NCBI RefSeq assembly: GCF_050908995.1
Contig: NC_135123.1
Span: 8,866,001-8,930,000, forward strand
Length of the DNA: 64,000 bases
Origin: Andrena cerasifolii
Lineage: Eukaryota > Arthropoda > Insecta > Hymenoptera > Andrenidae
Direction of reading: 5' to 3'
Made by a program: the position numbers and the translations under genes. How positions within the stretch are numbered: position 1 is the stretch's first letter; each line of letters opens with the position of its first letter. Positions 35,701 to 46,276 of the stretch are shown here, in pieces. The notes beneath the pieces were generated by a model. That model was not told the origin of the DNA and did not search any database. It was given only the letters and a program-made list of their open reading frames with translations.

Positions 35701-38640
35701 GAGCCAGCCTGCGCGCAGTCCGCGCATACGCGACGGAGAAAGTTTAACGTTTATGCGTTTATGAAGCAGCAATAAACGCGTTGCCCCCTCCGCCGTCCGA
35801 AGAAAGAGAAAAAAAGCTTGGCGACGTTTACGAGGCCGATCGGTGCAGAGCAAGTACACGCCTGGTCTCCCTGTCTCTCTCCCTCTGTTTCCTTTCTGCC
35901 TGCCGGCACTGGCCAAAGGGTTGCGGCCATGGGGCAAGGGTTGAAGGGGCCCCGTGTTTGGGTTTCCAGTTTATTGTGGCGGACCCTTTCAATGACCCAG
36001 GGTGTCTCTCCGTCTCTGTCGAGGTTTTCCTGCGAAATATCGAGTTTCCAAACTCGATCCCCCCCCGCGCGGGCACTTCGCCCCTACAATGAGGAGATAC
36101 TTCCGGTTCCTGCGGAAGACACTCGCCCCCTCCCGTCCTCCTTTTACTTTGGATGAGTGGCTGTCGATAAATGGATGATCCGTGAGCTTTGGCACCGCGA
36201 GTGTTTTTATTTCTCGGCGATTTTTGGGCGGGGTGGATTCAGATCGAAAGTTATAGAGCTACGAGTTGATCTCTTCGTAGTTTCTTGGAGGAGTTTTGCA
36301 GCCGTGTGGTGTAATACGGATGGAGATCCGTCGATTGGGTTATACGCTCTTTATGGTGGTGAATTTGAAGTGAGATTGGGTTGCAACGTTCGCGTCTGTC
36401 CAACTGGCGGCTGTTCGCGTTGGCGACGAGGGAAACACGGAATTACGACTTCTCGCTCGCGCCAGGAAGCATCCACCGTCGATAAATCGAGACACATTGT
36501 CCCGTCGATGTCACCACTTGAGGCGTAGTGAAAGGAAAGGTCCACGCGCATAAACGGATTATAAAGGGCGTGGGTGGTCGGGATCGGACAGGTGCCGGTG
36601 ATACCAGAGCGCGTAGGTGGACCTGACAATGGGGCCCGGGGCCGAACGGACAATCCGAACCGCAATAAATCGCGGAAGTACACGGGCGTGCAATTAATCG
36701 TGACGTTATTAATCCTTGAGAATCGATCGGCTGCTAACGAGCGGACCAGGTGGAGGCGTTGATGAATTTTTATTTCATTCTTCTTCTTCTTCTTCATTTT
36801 CATTTTGTTTCCTTCCACTGCGCGCTCCGCGCCAGCAGAAATCGACTGTTTCGCGGAGGGAACAGGCGGGACATCGGGTTACCACGATCAGCGGTAAACC
36901 GATCCGCGAGCGGCCATAAAATTCCACGAGCGATGGCCTAGTCACGAGGACGCTAAGCATTCGGCAAACACGCTGAAAAATATTGAGACACTTTCGCGTG
37001 GATGTGTGGAACGAAACCAGCCCAGCCAGCAAGTTCGTCGAACCGGTATCACGTTTTTACACCCGCGAGCACGCACGTGCCTCTATCGTCCTTCGGGACG
37101 GAACCAGGCTCGCCTCGCTGCGGATGCGGTTTCGGTACTGCCGAATCTAGAGACGCGGTAGCGTCTCGACGCCAAGTACATGAAAGACACCCTGTATATG
37201 TCGACTGACGATACCGCTATCGTTTACTCGTCGCACGGCTATTCCAACCTATCTTGAAACTTATTTCATTAATATCTCATCACGCCTGCAATCTTTTCTA
37301 GATTTAAAGGTATTTTTATGATGTAAACCGCATATAAGCTTTCGAATAAGACCAATTTCGATAAAATCGGTCCACGCATAACAGAGATATCGTAATATCG
37401 TTTCATGGATCAGTCGGAAACGGTGATTTTTCTTCTGATTCTGATTCTTCAAGCCAAATTTTCGTCTACATAATACGTATACGCGTTACACGCACACCTT
37501 CAGCCAAAAGAAAGACTAACACTTGTCTGTTTCGTTGATTCGTCGACTCTCGGGACCATTCGGCAGAGATCGTCGTCAGTCATTGTACATATTTACCTGT
37601 GTATATACAAAGTGTCAATACATCATAACCTGTCAAATGTAAAATAAGGTAAGTTGTCCAAATCTGAAATGTCGCGAGTTTTTACACTACACGGGAGACT
37701 GAATTATATTTAATATTTTTTTGTGATACTCTTTTTCGTCCTCGACTTTGTCATGTACTTGGCGTAATTTTTTTACTTTTTTTGAAGTTTTTTTATGGGG
37801 ATTTCGTATTACGCGCGTTGCGTGGCTCAACAGCGGTGCGCGAACAATGCGCGCTGGATCGATCTGAGTACGCAATATGTCGACAGAAATTCAGTGAGTA
37901 TAAAGATATTCTTGGCGAAGAAGTTGTTGCCAGAGTAATTGCTACCCTCCAAAGGCTCAGCTGAGATAGTTTACGCGGTTTGTGGGGAATGTTCGGAGTT
38001 AAGAGTCACGCGAGGGTAGTGAATGGAAGGCAGAGTTGACATAGGAAACAAATTCTTTATTTTTCTTCTGAGACTAAGTTAGTTGACCCTGCGATTCCTG
38101 CGATGTTGCGATAGGTATAGGACTTTTATACTATTCAGATGTGGGTGTGCTTTGATGGTTAGTGCCTCGGCATGAATGCAGCATATACATTCTTCTATTC
38201 TCTCTCCTCACGATTGCTCTGCCCATCTACGACGGACAAGTTAAAAATCGGCGCGTTACACATCGCGCGGTCACCCTTGTCGGTGGACAAAGAGGACAGG
38301 AGAGGAGCGAGGCTGGCGGTAGAAGAGAGGCCGAGAGGAAGCCGGCAAGGTTAGAGGGAGACGAGAGAGAAGGCAGAAGGCGAAACGACCGGGCACGGTC
38401 TCGCGGTTGGCTCGAGCGAGAGGGCGCATGGCCTTGGCCGCTGCTGCGGGGTAATTCAGTCAAGGTTTCGGCCGATGAACTTCCTCCGACGGGAGGAAGG
38501 AGAGCCGGGCAGCGCAGAGGCCCGAGCCGCTGGTGGGGATACGCGCGGGCCAATAGCGGCGGCACGCGGCCCAGCGAGCCGCGACGCGATTGGTCGGGCC
38601 CCGTGACGCCGGGTGCCCGGGCCCGCAGCCGGTTGTCAGT
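32800..38640. other. Non-coding, unassigned
   Basis: No exon recognised. The sequence at about 37,180-37,450 (ACACCCTGTATATG, then AAATCGGTCCACGCATAAC) resembles dispersed insect repeats, but no ends are visible. The rest looks unique. Confidence 0.4.
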
Positions 38641-39441
38641 GACCTCCAGCATTGAAAATACGATGAACTCTCTCGGGGGGCTCTGTAAGAGAGCGCAGCG
38701 GTGCGCTGTGTGTCCTCTACTACATACTAGGTAGCCAGGGCGTAGACATTGTAGATGGTCGAGGCAAAAGCCTGGCAAGCAGGCAGGCCGCATCAATCCC
38801 TCCCCTCCACCGAGCGGTCGCTGCTCGAGTAAGGGCTGCACGGCCCCCAGGTAACCAACACTCGGCAGCGCCGAACTCCAGTCAGACCAACGCGAACCTC
38901 CCTCGAGCGAACACTTACTTTCACTCTCTCTTCTGCCTACCTTCCCATCCGCGCTCTATCCGTCTCCCGGCGTGGTTCCTCTTCCTCTGTCGCGCGCCTC
39001 GTCCGTGATTCTCTTCCCGCCCCCGGTTTATAACACGGACGTGGTGTCCATCGGCCGCCACAGAACCCACCTGACCCTCGTTTGGGTAGGATCGCCGTCC
39101 AACTCTACGTTGGCTCCGTTCAGTGATATTCCAAGTTCAGCATTCCACCGGTCGCATCGCATCGCAACGCGTCACGTCGTCCGATTCTGTGCGTTAACCG
39201 GGCGGTCGGTATTCGGCGGGACTGGCAGACGAAGGTACATCAGAGGAGGGGTCCGTTACCCTCGCCGTTCCGGTGATACTCGACCGAGTGAGTTTGTGAT
39301 TTAGTCTGTGATCGAGGGACCATCGTGGACTGATGACGGCCCTCAGCTCAGTGCAGTGCCGTGCCAAGTGGATGGTAGATCGACGATCTTAAAGAATCAT
39401 TGGATTGCAATTCACGCGCCGCCGTCTGTTCCCCCGCGAAA
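38641..39441 (+). promoter_or_regulatory. E75: E75A promoter and 5' leader region
   Basis: This is the sequence just upstream of the E75A start codon. It is GC-rich and contains several short upstream ATGs, including one in frame at 39,400. I could not fix the transcription start. There is no strong TATA box, but a TTTATAAC lies at 39,027 and an initiator-like TCAGTG at 38,636. A leader of several hundred bases is expected for E75A, so this stretch is probably transcribed. Confidence 0.4.
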
Positions 39442-39685
39442 ATGATCCTGACGCCGGATAGCAGTGCACAGGCCACGGCCGCGACGTCTCCCGCCCCGGA
39501 ATCGCCGATCTCGAGCATATCCTCGCACGGATCGCGCGCCTCTAGCGTGTCGCGCATGTCTTGCGTCTCTCAGAGCATGTCCAATGCCTATCACGTGGCC
39601 CAGTTGCCCCATCGCCTCAGCCCCAACATGCCCACCATGGACTCCACCGTCTCCTCGGCCAAACCTGAGCCCGAATTGAACATAG
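39442..39685 (+). CDS. E75: E75A-specific first coding exon
   Basis: Encodes residues 1-81 plus one base of the next codon. It is the N-terminal A/B region of the nuclear receptor E75, isoform A. The ATG at 39,442 (GCGAAAATG) is chosen over the in-frame ATG at 39,400 because MILTPDSSAQA aligns with the known insect E75A start. The exon is serine-rich (PISSISSHGSRASS) and ends in PEPELNI, the conserved junction before the DNA-binding domain. The donor ATAG|GTACGA leaves phase 1, and its G plus AA of the next exon makes the conserved Glu of EFDGTT. The A/B region differs between isoforms and sets promoter-specific use. The encoded receptor acts in the nucleus as an early ecdysone-response factor. 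Confidence 0.9.
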
Positions 39686-40070
39686 GTACGATTAGCGATT
39701 CCGTAACCACCGGAGGAAACGAACGATACAGTTTTCCTCGACCCTGAAACTCCCTCGCGACCCGGCGTCCCCTGTTCTATCGCCCGGTTCGTTAGAATCT
39801 GAAGGCTCGCGGTGATCGATAGGGACACCCACGGATCGTGAAAAACGATCGCGCGGCGTGACAGCCGAGTGAAAGCAGAAAGTTGTAACACAGCGATGCT
39901 GTAACCCGCCGCGAGAGAGGAGAAAGTGTTCTTCTTTCTCTCCCACCTTTCTCCCAGAGCAGCGCGCTCTCCGCCACGTGGAGAGCGTGCACACACGCGT
40001 GCAACGCAACATCGGCGCCGCAGCGTACCTCAGTGTGTAATCCATGCCTTTCTTTTTTGGTTTATTGCAG
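39686..40070 (+). other. E75: E75 intron 1
   Basis: A 385-bp GT...AG intron between the E75A exon and zinc-finger exon 1. Its 3' end has a T-rich tract before TTGCAG. No repeats inside. Confidence 0.9.
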
Positions 40071-40159
40071 AATTCGACGGGACCACGGTATTGTGCCGCG
40101 TCTGCGGGGACAAGGCGTCCGGTTTTCACTATGGGGTACACTCCTGCGAGGGATGCAAG
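40071..40159 (+). CDS. E75: E75 zinc finger 1 exon
   Basis: Encodes residues 82-111 of E75A, starting EFDGTTVLCRVC and ending HSCEGCK. The first C4 zinc finger uses Cys 90, 93, 107 and 110. The P-box that reads the AGGTCA half-site (E108, G109 and following) completes across the splice into the next exon. The acceptor is TTATTGCAG|AATTC, and the donor AAG|GTGAGT falls exactly after Lys 111, phase 0. The exon is present only in isoforms that start upstream, so the E75B-type isoform lacks this finger and would not be expected to bind DNA alone, as known for Drosophila E75B. Confidence 0.95.
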
Positions 40160-40793
40160 GTGAGTCGGCTTTTGCAACTCGACACCAGCGTATTCGCTCG
40201 TTCAGCATTTTTGGATCCGCCCCTTTGTTCCGGCTCGCCAAGTGTTTCATTCCTCGGCACTTCCACGGCGTGTCCAGAAATGCTGCGCGACGACTACTTA
40301 ACGACATTCCTCGATATTCCTCCTCGGCTTCGCGGGATCGTTCGGTCGTCGGTGTCCCGCGAATTCCGATGGAAAGACAGAGGAAGGAGTATCGAAAATG
40401 TCGAGCCGTGACGCGATGTGGCCAGGAAGTGAACGGAGATTGAATGTGAATGTACGATGCGCGACCCAAGGCTACGGAGAAGCTATCGACCGGGCGCAGG
40501 CTCGGCCTTGTGCACGCGGAAATCGCGATCCTTGACGTTGCCTCCTCGACCGGGTAGCCTCCCGAGGCAGACGAAAAATCGCGCCAAGGCCCCTTTTCTT
40601 ACGGCTGTCCCAGACGGCGCGATCTTTATCGATTCCTCGCCAAACAGAAGCTCGAGGATTCTCTTAACAGCTTCGGAGTAGAATTACATTCACCGATTCA
40701 AGTCGTATATTTATTAGGCACCGATAGAAAGCGAATAATCAGAGTTACGATCTTGATAGCTCCTTTGGCTGAAAAATCGAAGCGTTGAAAAGT
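40160..40793 (+). other. E75: E75 intron 2, proximal part
   Basis: Start of the 12.6-kb intron between the zinc-finger exons (donor at 40,160). Unique sequence, with nothing recognised before the foldback element. Confidence 0.7.
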
Positions 40794-41268
40794 ATAACCG
40801 TTATAAAGAACATAAATATCAGACTATATAAGTATAAGTTACGGTTCCTGTATAGCTCTATAACTTTTATTTTTTAGGTTCTATAACTTTTATTTTTTAG
40901 GTTCTATAACTTTTATTTTTTAGGTTCTATATAAGTTACAAAGCGGTTATAGAACCGATGCTTGTAACGATTGTACAGAATTTTACAGTAAATGAAATCA
41001 CAACATATTACAACTATAAATTACCTACTCTGTGTAACCAAATTGTTTAAAAATTATTATAAATAAGTAAGCAAATAGTTGTGATATGTTGTGATTTCAT
41101 TTACTGTAAAATTCTGTACAATAGTTACAAGAATCGGTTCTATAACCGCTTTGTAACTTATATAGAGCCTAAAAATAAAAGTTATAGAACCTAAAAAATA
41201 AAAGTTATAGAGCTATATAGGAACCGTAACTTATATAGTCTGATATTTAGGTTCTTTATAACGGTTAT
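40794..41268. mobile_element. Foldback (long palindrome) element
   Basis: A 475-bp nearly complete inverted repeat centred near 41,031. The left arm starts ATAACCGTTATAAAGAAC and the right arm ends GTTCTTTATAACGGTTAT. The left arm contains three tandem copies of a 23-bp unit (CTATAACTTTTATTTTTTAGG and two more bases), and the right arm has two, one shortened. Related GGTTC/AACGG words continue to about 41,325, so the right border may be further out. No target duplication was found, so the class is uncertain. A transcript of this intron could form a long hairpin here. Confidence 0.75.
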
Positions 41269-43943
41269 TCCGAATAAAGGTTCTGAATAACTCTTTCAAG
41301 AACCGGAATCTTTATAATAACGGTTTCAAGCCCTGCTAGAAATTATCCTGCTTAAATATTTAATTACAAAGTGGAATCAGTTAATTCTCTTGCAAAGTTA
41401 GTGGAATACTTTTGAGAAAGAATCTCAGCGTACTGGGAGAAAGGAAGCTGGATCGTGAAGGGGAGGACTGGCATAATAGGATACGCGGTTACCTCACGAT
41501 CACGTATTTTCGTGGAAAAGCGGGAGGAGGGTCGGATCCCGGACAATGGCGTCGCGGGCGGTTACGCAAAAGGAGCGGAAAAGTGTGGCGAAATTCTTTG
41601 ACGACCGATAACCTTCGAGCATCGGGGAAACGCGTGAGAAGGGTCCAGACAGGTATCTGTCTTGGGCCTTTCGTCGGAATCGCTTTGTGCCGGTGGTTTT
41701 CGTGTGGCCGAGCTCTCGGGGCAGGGGAGTGGAAATGGCTCGAACAGGTATGTGCAACGGAGAATGCACATCCGTCCTTTCGACTTCCTGTCCGGCACCC
41801 CTGTTTTCCCATTCTGTCGCGCCAGATCGACTTCTCCTCTGGATAGCCGACAACCTATTTATGTCGCTACGCAGAATCTTTTGAATCTTCGTACGTAGAG
41901 CGCTACTTCTCCAAGATTTTACCGAAGAATCCAGTTCACCTCTAAAATAATTAATCCGCGGGCAAGATCGAGGAATTGCCTTGTTTCCTCGCGATCAATA
42001 ACACCTCCACGGGTTAAAAAAAGGAATGTTGCCCCCTCTGAGGATGCCTGAAATGAAATGTAAATGGTTTCCCCTGAGACTGATAATTGCGTCCCGCGAA
42101 GGCCAACGTCCTCGTGGTCGTCATTGTGCGACTCGAAGGTGGCGCTTGGTGGGGGCAGCACCAGGCCGCGAATTCGTTTTAGGAAGTGGTGGAGCGCTGC
42201 CACCACCTCCGTCGCTTTGCCACCTCCACGGTAGCCAAGCGGCGGCGGTGGGGGCTGCTCTGCCAGGTGTTGTGAATCGGTGCTCCGGTGCTCGCAGATC
42301 TTCTTCGTCCGGCGAGCCGATGACTTCGTCAGACCGCTTGTGTCCGTTTCGTCGATTGCTACTCGTTTCCAAGTAGTCACAGATATCGTCTGAAATCAAA
42401 GCTCCCAGACATCGGCTGATCCAACCTTTCAAAAGCTTCCTCCTTACCCCAACAATAACTACCCTCAATGATCACCTCGGTCCAGCCACCCTTGGACACC
42501 TCCCGAAGGCATCCCTGGGCTCTGTCCCCGGGTAGCTTTACCTCCAGACGAAAAGAAAGAGAGAGTGGAGCGACGAGTGCCCGAAAAGCCAAAGGCATGA
42601 TCACGAACGACCGCGGGAAAGAGAAAGTGTCCCGGTCCTCCGTTCGACCCCCCAAAGCGGAGCGGTCGCTGCTGATTCCCTTTGTCAGCCCTTCGAAAAG
42701 GGAGAACTGGATCGACCAGCCTTCTCCGCGATCAAATCTTGCCGGGCATTTTTCCGTCTAGACTACTGCTCCCACCCGGGGGAGCGGGGGTCTCCGAAGA
42801 GGAGAGCGATCGGAGGAGTTGGCGTTGACTGGGTCAGTAACTTGCCACGGCCGCTGCGCCGAGGAGGAACGAGAACGCGTCGTCGCCGAGTGACCTAGCC
42901 GCCAGCGGTGGAGACCGTCTTCTGGTACTGGAAGAGGGACCCGTGGAAAGGGAAGGGAACGCGGAAGAGTGTTGGATATCTTTAAGACTGGGTCGCTCGG
43001 TCGCGCTGCTGCTGTTGCACCATTTCGCCATAGCGACTCGTGGCCGAGGAGCGGGCTGCTTTTCCTCGGCTCCCTCGCCTCGTTCAGCCTCGTTCAGCCT
43101 CGCGCAGGTTCAAGGAGTCACGTAGCCCGCTCCTGGACACCTTGCCGGGCTCCATGGGAACCTGGGCTTCGCAGCTAGCTAGCAGCTACGCGGCTCCTCA
43201 GCCTCGTCTTCGGGGGTGCTTCTCTCTCGGGGTCTCGACTAGTCCGGGCTCGCATCAACGGGCGCAGAGAGGGCGGTGAGAAAATGGCGGGAGCGGTTCC
43301 GTAGCCTCGCTGGCCCAGATCTTGCCGGGACGTTGCTCCCGCGACACTTTTCGTGCGCGCGTCACTGACCTGGGCTCACTTTTACGCCACGGAAGATTCA
43401 CGTCGCCCCGCGATCACGTGGCCGCGATAAAGGCGCGATAAAGCCGCGATAAAAGGCACGACGTCCAGGTGGGATAAACGGCTGCCTCGGATCTCGATGC
43501 ACCTCTTTTCGCGCACTTTGCTAATCGCATTCCCATAACATTCCACGGTGCAACGTCGCGATTGCGTTCTCAAAATCATTGTCAAATAGAATCGTTCCAC
43601 GGAGTGCCTCTCCCGCCAAATTCCGGCCGTCTCCGTCGCGATTTTGTTGAAAAGCAACACGGAGGGTGGGTGTCGTAGGTGTAGCGTAGTCACTTAGAAG
43701 AGAGTCGCGCGAAGGAGGCAAAAAATCGCGATGGGAGACGAGGGAATTTTTCTTGCTTTCGCGTCGACGTTCCTCTGTAAATCTCCCCGGCGGGACAATC
43801 AACGGGTGGAGGTGCACGGCGACTCTTTTTCCGGAGGGTTGAAACCAGGCGACCGGTGCATTAACCCTCCGGTCGTCGACCCTCGAGCCAGTTACGTCAC
43901 ACGGCTGTGTTCCCTTCTCCTCATCCTTCTCGCGTGCCCCTCC
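41269..43943 (+). other. E75: E75 intron 2, unassigned part
   Basis: Unique GC-rich intronic sequence with overlapping chance frames on both strands. No exon or repeat recognised. A one-mismatch ecdysone-element-like site lies near 43,362. Confidence 0.45.
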
Positions 43944-44020
43944 GCTCCTCCTCCTCCTCCTTCTCCTCCTCCTCCTCCTCCTCCTCCTCCTCCTCCTCCT
44001 CCTCCTCCTCTTCCTCCTCT
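43944..44020. repeat. (CTC)n microsatellite
   Basis: Pure CTC/TCC trinucleotide repeats, which produce an apparent poly-proline or poly-serine frame on the + strand. Confidence 0.9.
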
Positions 44021-44183
44021 GCCCCTCTAGCTCGTTCCTCCTCCACCCAGCGTCGCCCGCCTCCCCTCCGCCGCTCGCACCGCGACTCCCTCGCCCCCCT
44101 CTCGGCTAACCGTCATTTTTGATGTCGTAACGAGTCGTGATCTCATTTTCATTTGATTGCGCGGGTATTTCGGTGCTCGGTTG

Positions 44184-44196
44184 GGGTTACTGACCC
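44184..44196. promoter_or_regulatory. Ecdysone-element-like palindrome (one mismatch)
   Basis: GGGTTACTGACCC within intron 2 departs from the IR-1 consensus at one base (T for C in the left half-site). Confidence 0.25.
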
Positions 44197-44417
44197 CGGT
44201 GCATCTACTTTAGAATCGGGTCAGCCGCTTATTATCGTGGTAGGTGTTCGCTCGGCGCTGTATCTCCGGCCAGCTCGGCAGCGGGAGCACCGCTTTCAAG
44301 ATAACGCTTCCACCGCCGCACGGAATCGAACGTCACGCTTCCCTGCCGCCCGATAAAGCCACCCCCGGGTGAAACGCGACACCCTCCACTGCCCGTGGCT
44401 TTGATAGCTTCCCGTTG

Positions 44418-44898
44418 CACAGTGGTGAAATTTCATGATTTTATGGCCAAAACCACAAAAATAAATCTTTCAATTCGACAAAATAAATGCAAATGTCAAT
44501 TGAAGAACTAATATGAGTATCAAATGCCACCAATTTTACTGTTAAATGTTTTAATACAAGCTCGTATAGACTCGCAAATGTTTATGTTCATGTAAGGTTA
44601 GACCGATCGCAAAGAATTAATCTAGATTTTCAAGTTACTTCAAACACTTATGTTGTGTTATCCAAAGATTTTTAATAAGTAGTTTATACAAATTTTAAAG
44701 TACTGTTTTTCGGATAATTTATTTTCTCATATATTAGAACGTAAAAGTGCCGAATTTTATATATTAAAAACAAGTTTTCAGGTTTTGATCATGAAAGTGG
44801 ATACAGTTCTTCAATTGACATTTGTATTAAATTTGTAAAAATTCAGAATTTTCATTTCTGTAGTTTTGGCCATAAAATCGCAAAATTTGCCCACTGTG
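44418..44898 (-). mobile_element. Transib-like non-autonomous element, copy 3
   Basis: A 481-bp element with termini CACAGTGGTGAAATTTCATG and, reverse-complemented, CACAGTGGGCAAATTTTGCG. A perfect 5-bp duplication CGTTG lies at 44,413-44,417 and 44,899-44,903. The interior matches copy 1 (21,395) in reverse orientation. It lacks about 80 bp present in copy 1. It sits in E75 intron 2. No transposase is encoded. Confidence 0.85.
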
Positions 44899-45068
44899 CG
44901 TTGTTCGGACCGTCTCGGATTCTCGCTAGCGTTCGGGGCTTTTCGGCGACAGGCAGGAGGGACGCTACCCTCGGATTTCAGGAAGCTGGCACTCCGGATT
45001 ACAGGGATTCGGTTAGCTTGGATTTTGGGAATCGTTAGGAGGATGCAAAGTGTTTATGCTACGGCTGG

Positions 45069-45573
45069 GTCATTCCACGCGAAGTCGGACACTTTTCGGA
45101 GTAACATTTCGGATTTTGGTGCAACTTGGATATGTTGTGGTCTTTAGGGGTATATAAACATATCTCGAATGATTTTTCGAAATGTCAAAAATTGTGGATG
45201 TTACAGCTCTTTGAAATATAGTGTTTACTATTTTCCCAAAAATTATAACTGTTGAACTAATAAACTGATAAAAATCACCTTTTGGATGCTTACAGTGCAG
45301 ATTTAAGAGTACCTAATAAAAATTATTTCACTTAATAAAAACGAATATTTAACCATTTATTTAGTAATTGTTCTAAACAAATGCAATTTTATAGTTGAAG
45401 GCACCTTTTTAAAAATTTGGAAAAAATAGGAGGATAATGCCCTGTTTTTCCTCTTTATGGACATGTTTTGAAAAACGTGGACGTTTTAAAATTGGCCAAA
45501 TGAAAATTAATTGAATGTAACGCTGCGTGAAATCACACCGGCTCGACTGGTCGCTCGGGCCGTGCGGTACTCG
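45069..45573 (+). mobile_element. Dispersed repeat, Helitron-like candidate, copy B
   Basis: A 505-bp full-length copy of the family at 8,350-8,853, in opposite orientation. It starts TCATTCCACGCGAAGTC and ends with the hairpin GGCTCGACTGGTCGCTCGGGCC followed by GTGCGGTACTCG. Outside these points the two copies diverge, which defines the borders. No target duplication, consistent with Helitron-type insertion. No coding capacity. Confidence 0.65.
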
Positions 45574-45909
45574 CAGCGGCCAAGCGGCTATACCTGATAT
45601 TCTTATACAGGATTCTCGAAAATGATAAGTATTTGAAAAAAAACTGAAGGAGGAAAACTCTTACTGTTTTTTATATCCGACATAATACGGTATCTGAATT
45701 TTTGGTGTTCGCAATATTTTCCTTGAAACGAGGGTAACTTTTAGTTGTTTAAATGGAATGTTATATATTTGATTACCCAATATGAAAGCGACTGTCAAGA
45801 CAAATTCAACCATATGGTATACTATTACCTTCAAGGCCACACAAGGTTAGGAATGAAATAAAGAAACCCTATCTACTAGATAAATAGTTCAATATATTTA
45901 CTTCAAACC

Positions 45910-46276
45910 TTATCCTCCTAATTTTCCAAATTTTTAAAAAGGTGCCTTCAACTATAAAATTGCATTTGTTTAGAACAATAACTAAATAAATGGTCAAATA
46001 TTCGTTTTTGTTAAGTGAAATAATTTTTATTAGGTACTCTTATATCTGCACTGTAAACACCCAAAAGGTGATTTTTATCAGTTAATTAGTTCAACAGTTA
46101 TAATTTTTGGAAAAAATAGTAAACACTATATTTCAAAGAGCTGTAACATCCACAATTTTTGACATTTCGAAAAATCCTTCGAGGCACGTTTATATACCCC
46201 TAAAGACTACAACACATCCAAGTTGCACCAAAAACCGAAATGTTACTCCGAAAATTGTCCGACTTCGCGTGGAATG
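45910..46276 (-). mobile_element. Dispersed repeat, copy C (truncated)
   Basis: A 367-bp copy of the same family, lacking the hairpin end. It lies inverted relative to copy B with about 336 bp between them, so B and C form a large inverted repeat. The spacer 45,574-45,909 is AT-rich and unassigned. Confidence 0.65.

Noticed and set aside
1..38000. tRNA, rRNA or microRNA genes
   Set aside because: No convincing tRNA arms or conserved hairpin recognised by eye; a covariance-model scan would be needed to be certain.
38630..38650. Ecdysone element at TTGTCAGTGACCT near E75A
   Set aside because: The left half-site differs at two positions; only one good half-site is present.
38162..38841. Overlapping 190- and 204-codon frames on opposite strands upstream of E75A
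   Set aside because: GC-rich chance frames in the likely E75A promoter or leader; no recognisable protein.
39400..39441. Alternative upstream in-frame start for E75A
   Set aside because: MILTPDSS at 39,442 matches the known insect E75A start and has a better context (A at -3); the extra 14 residues look like translated leader.
43731..44122. Poly-Pro and poly-Ser frames
   Set aside because: Produced by the (CTC)n microsatellite.
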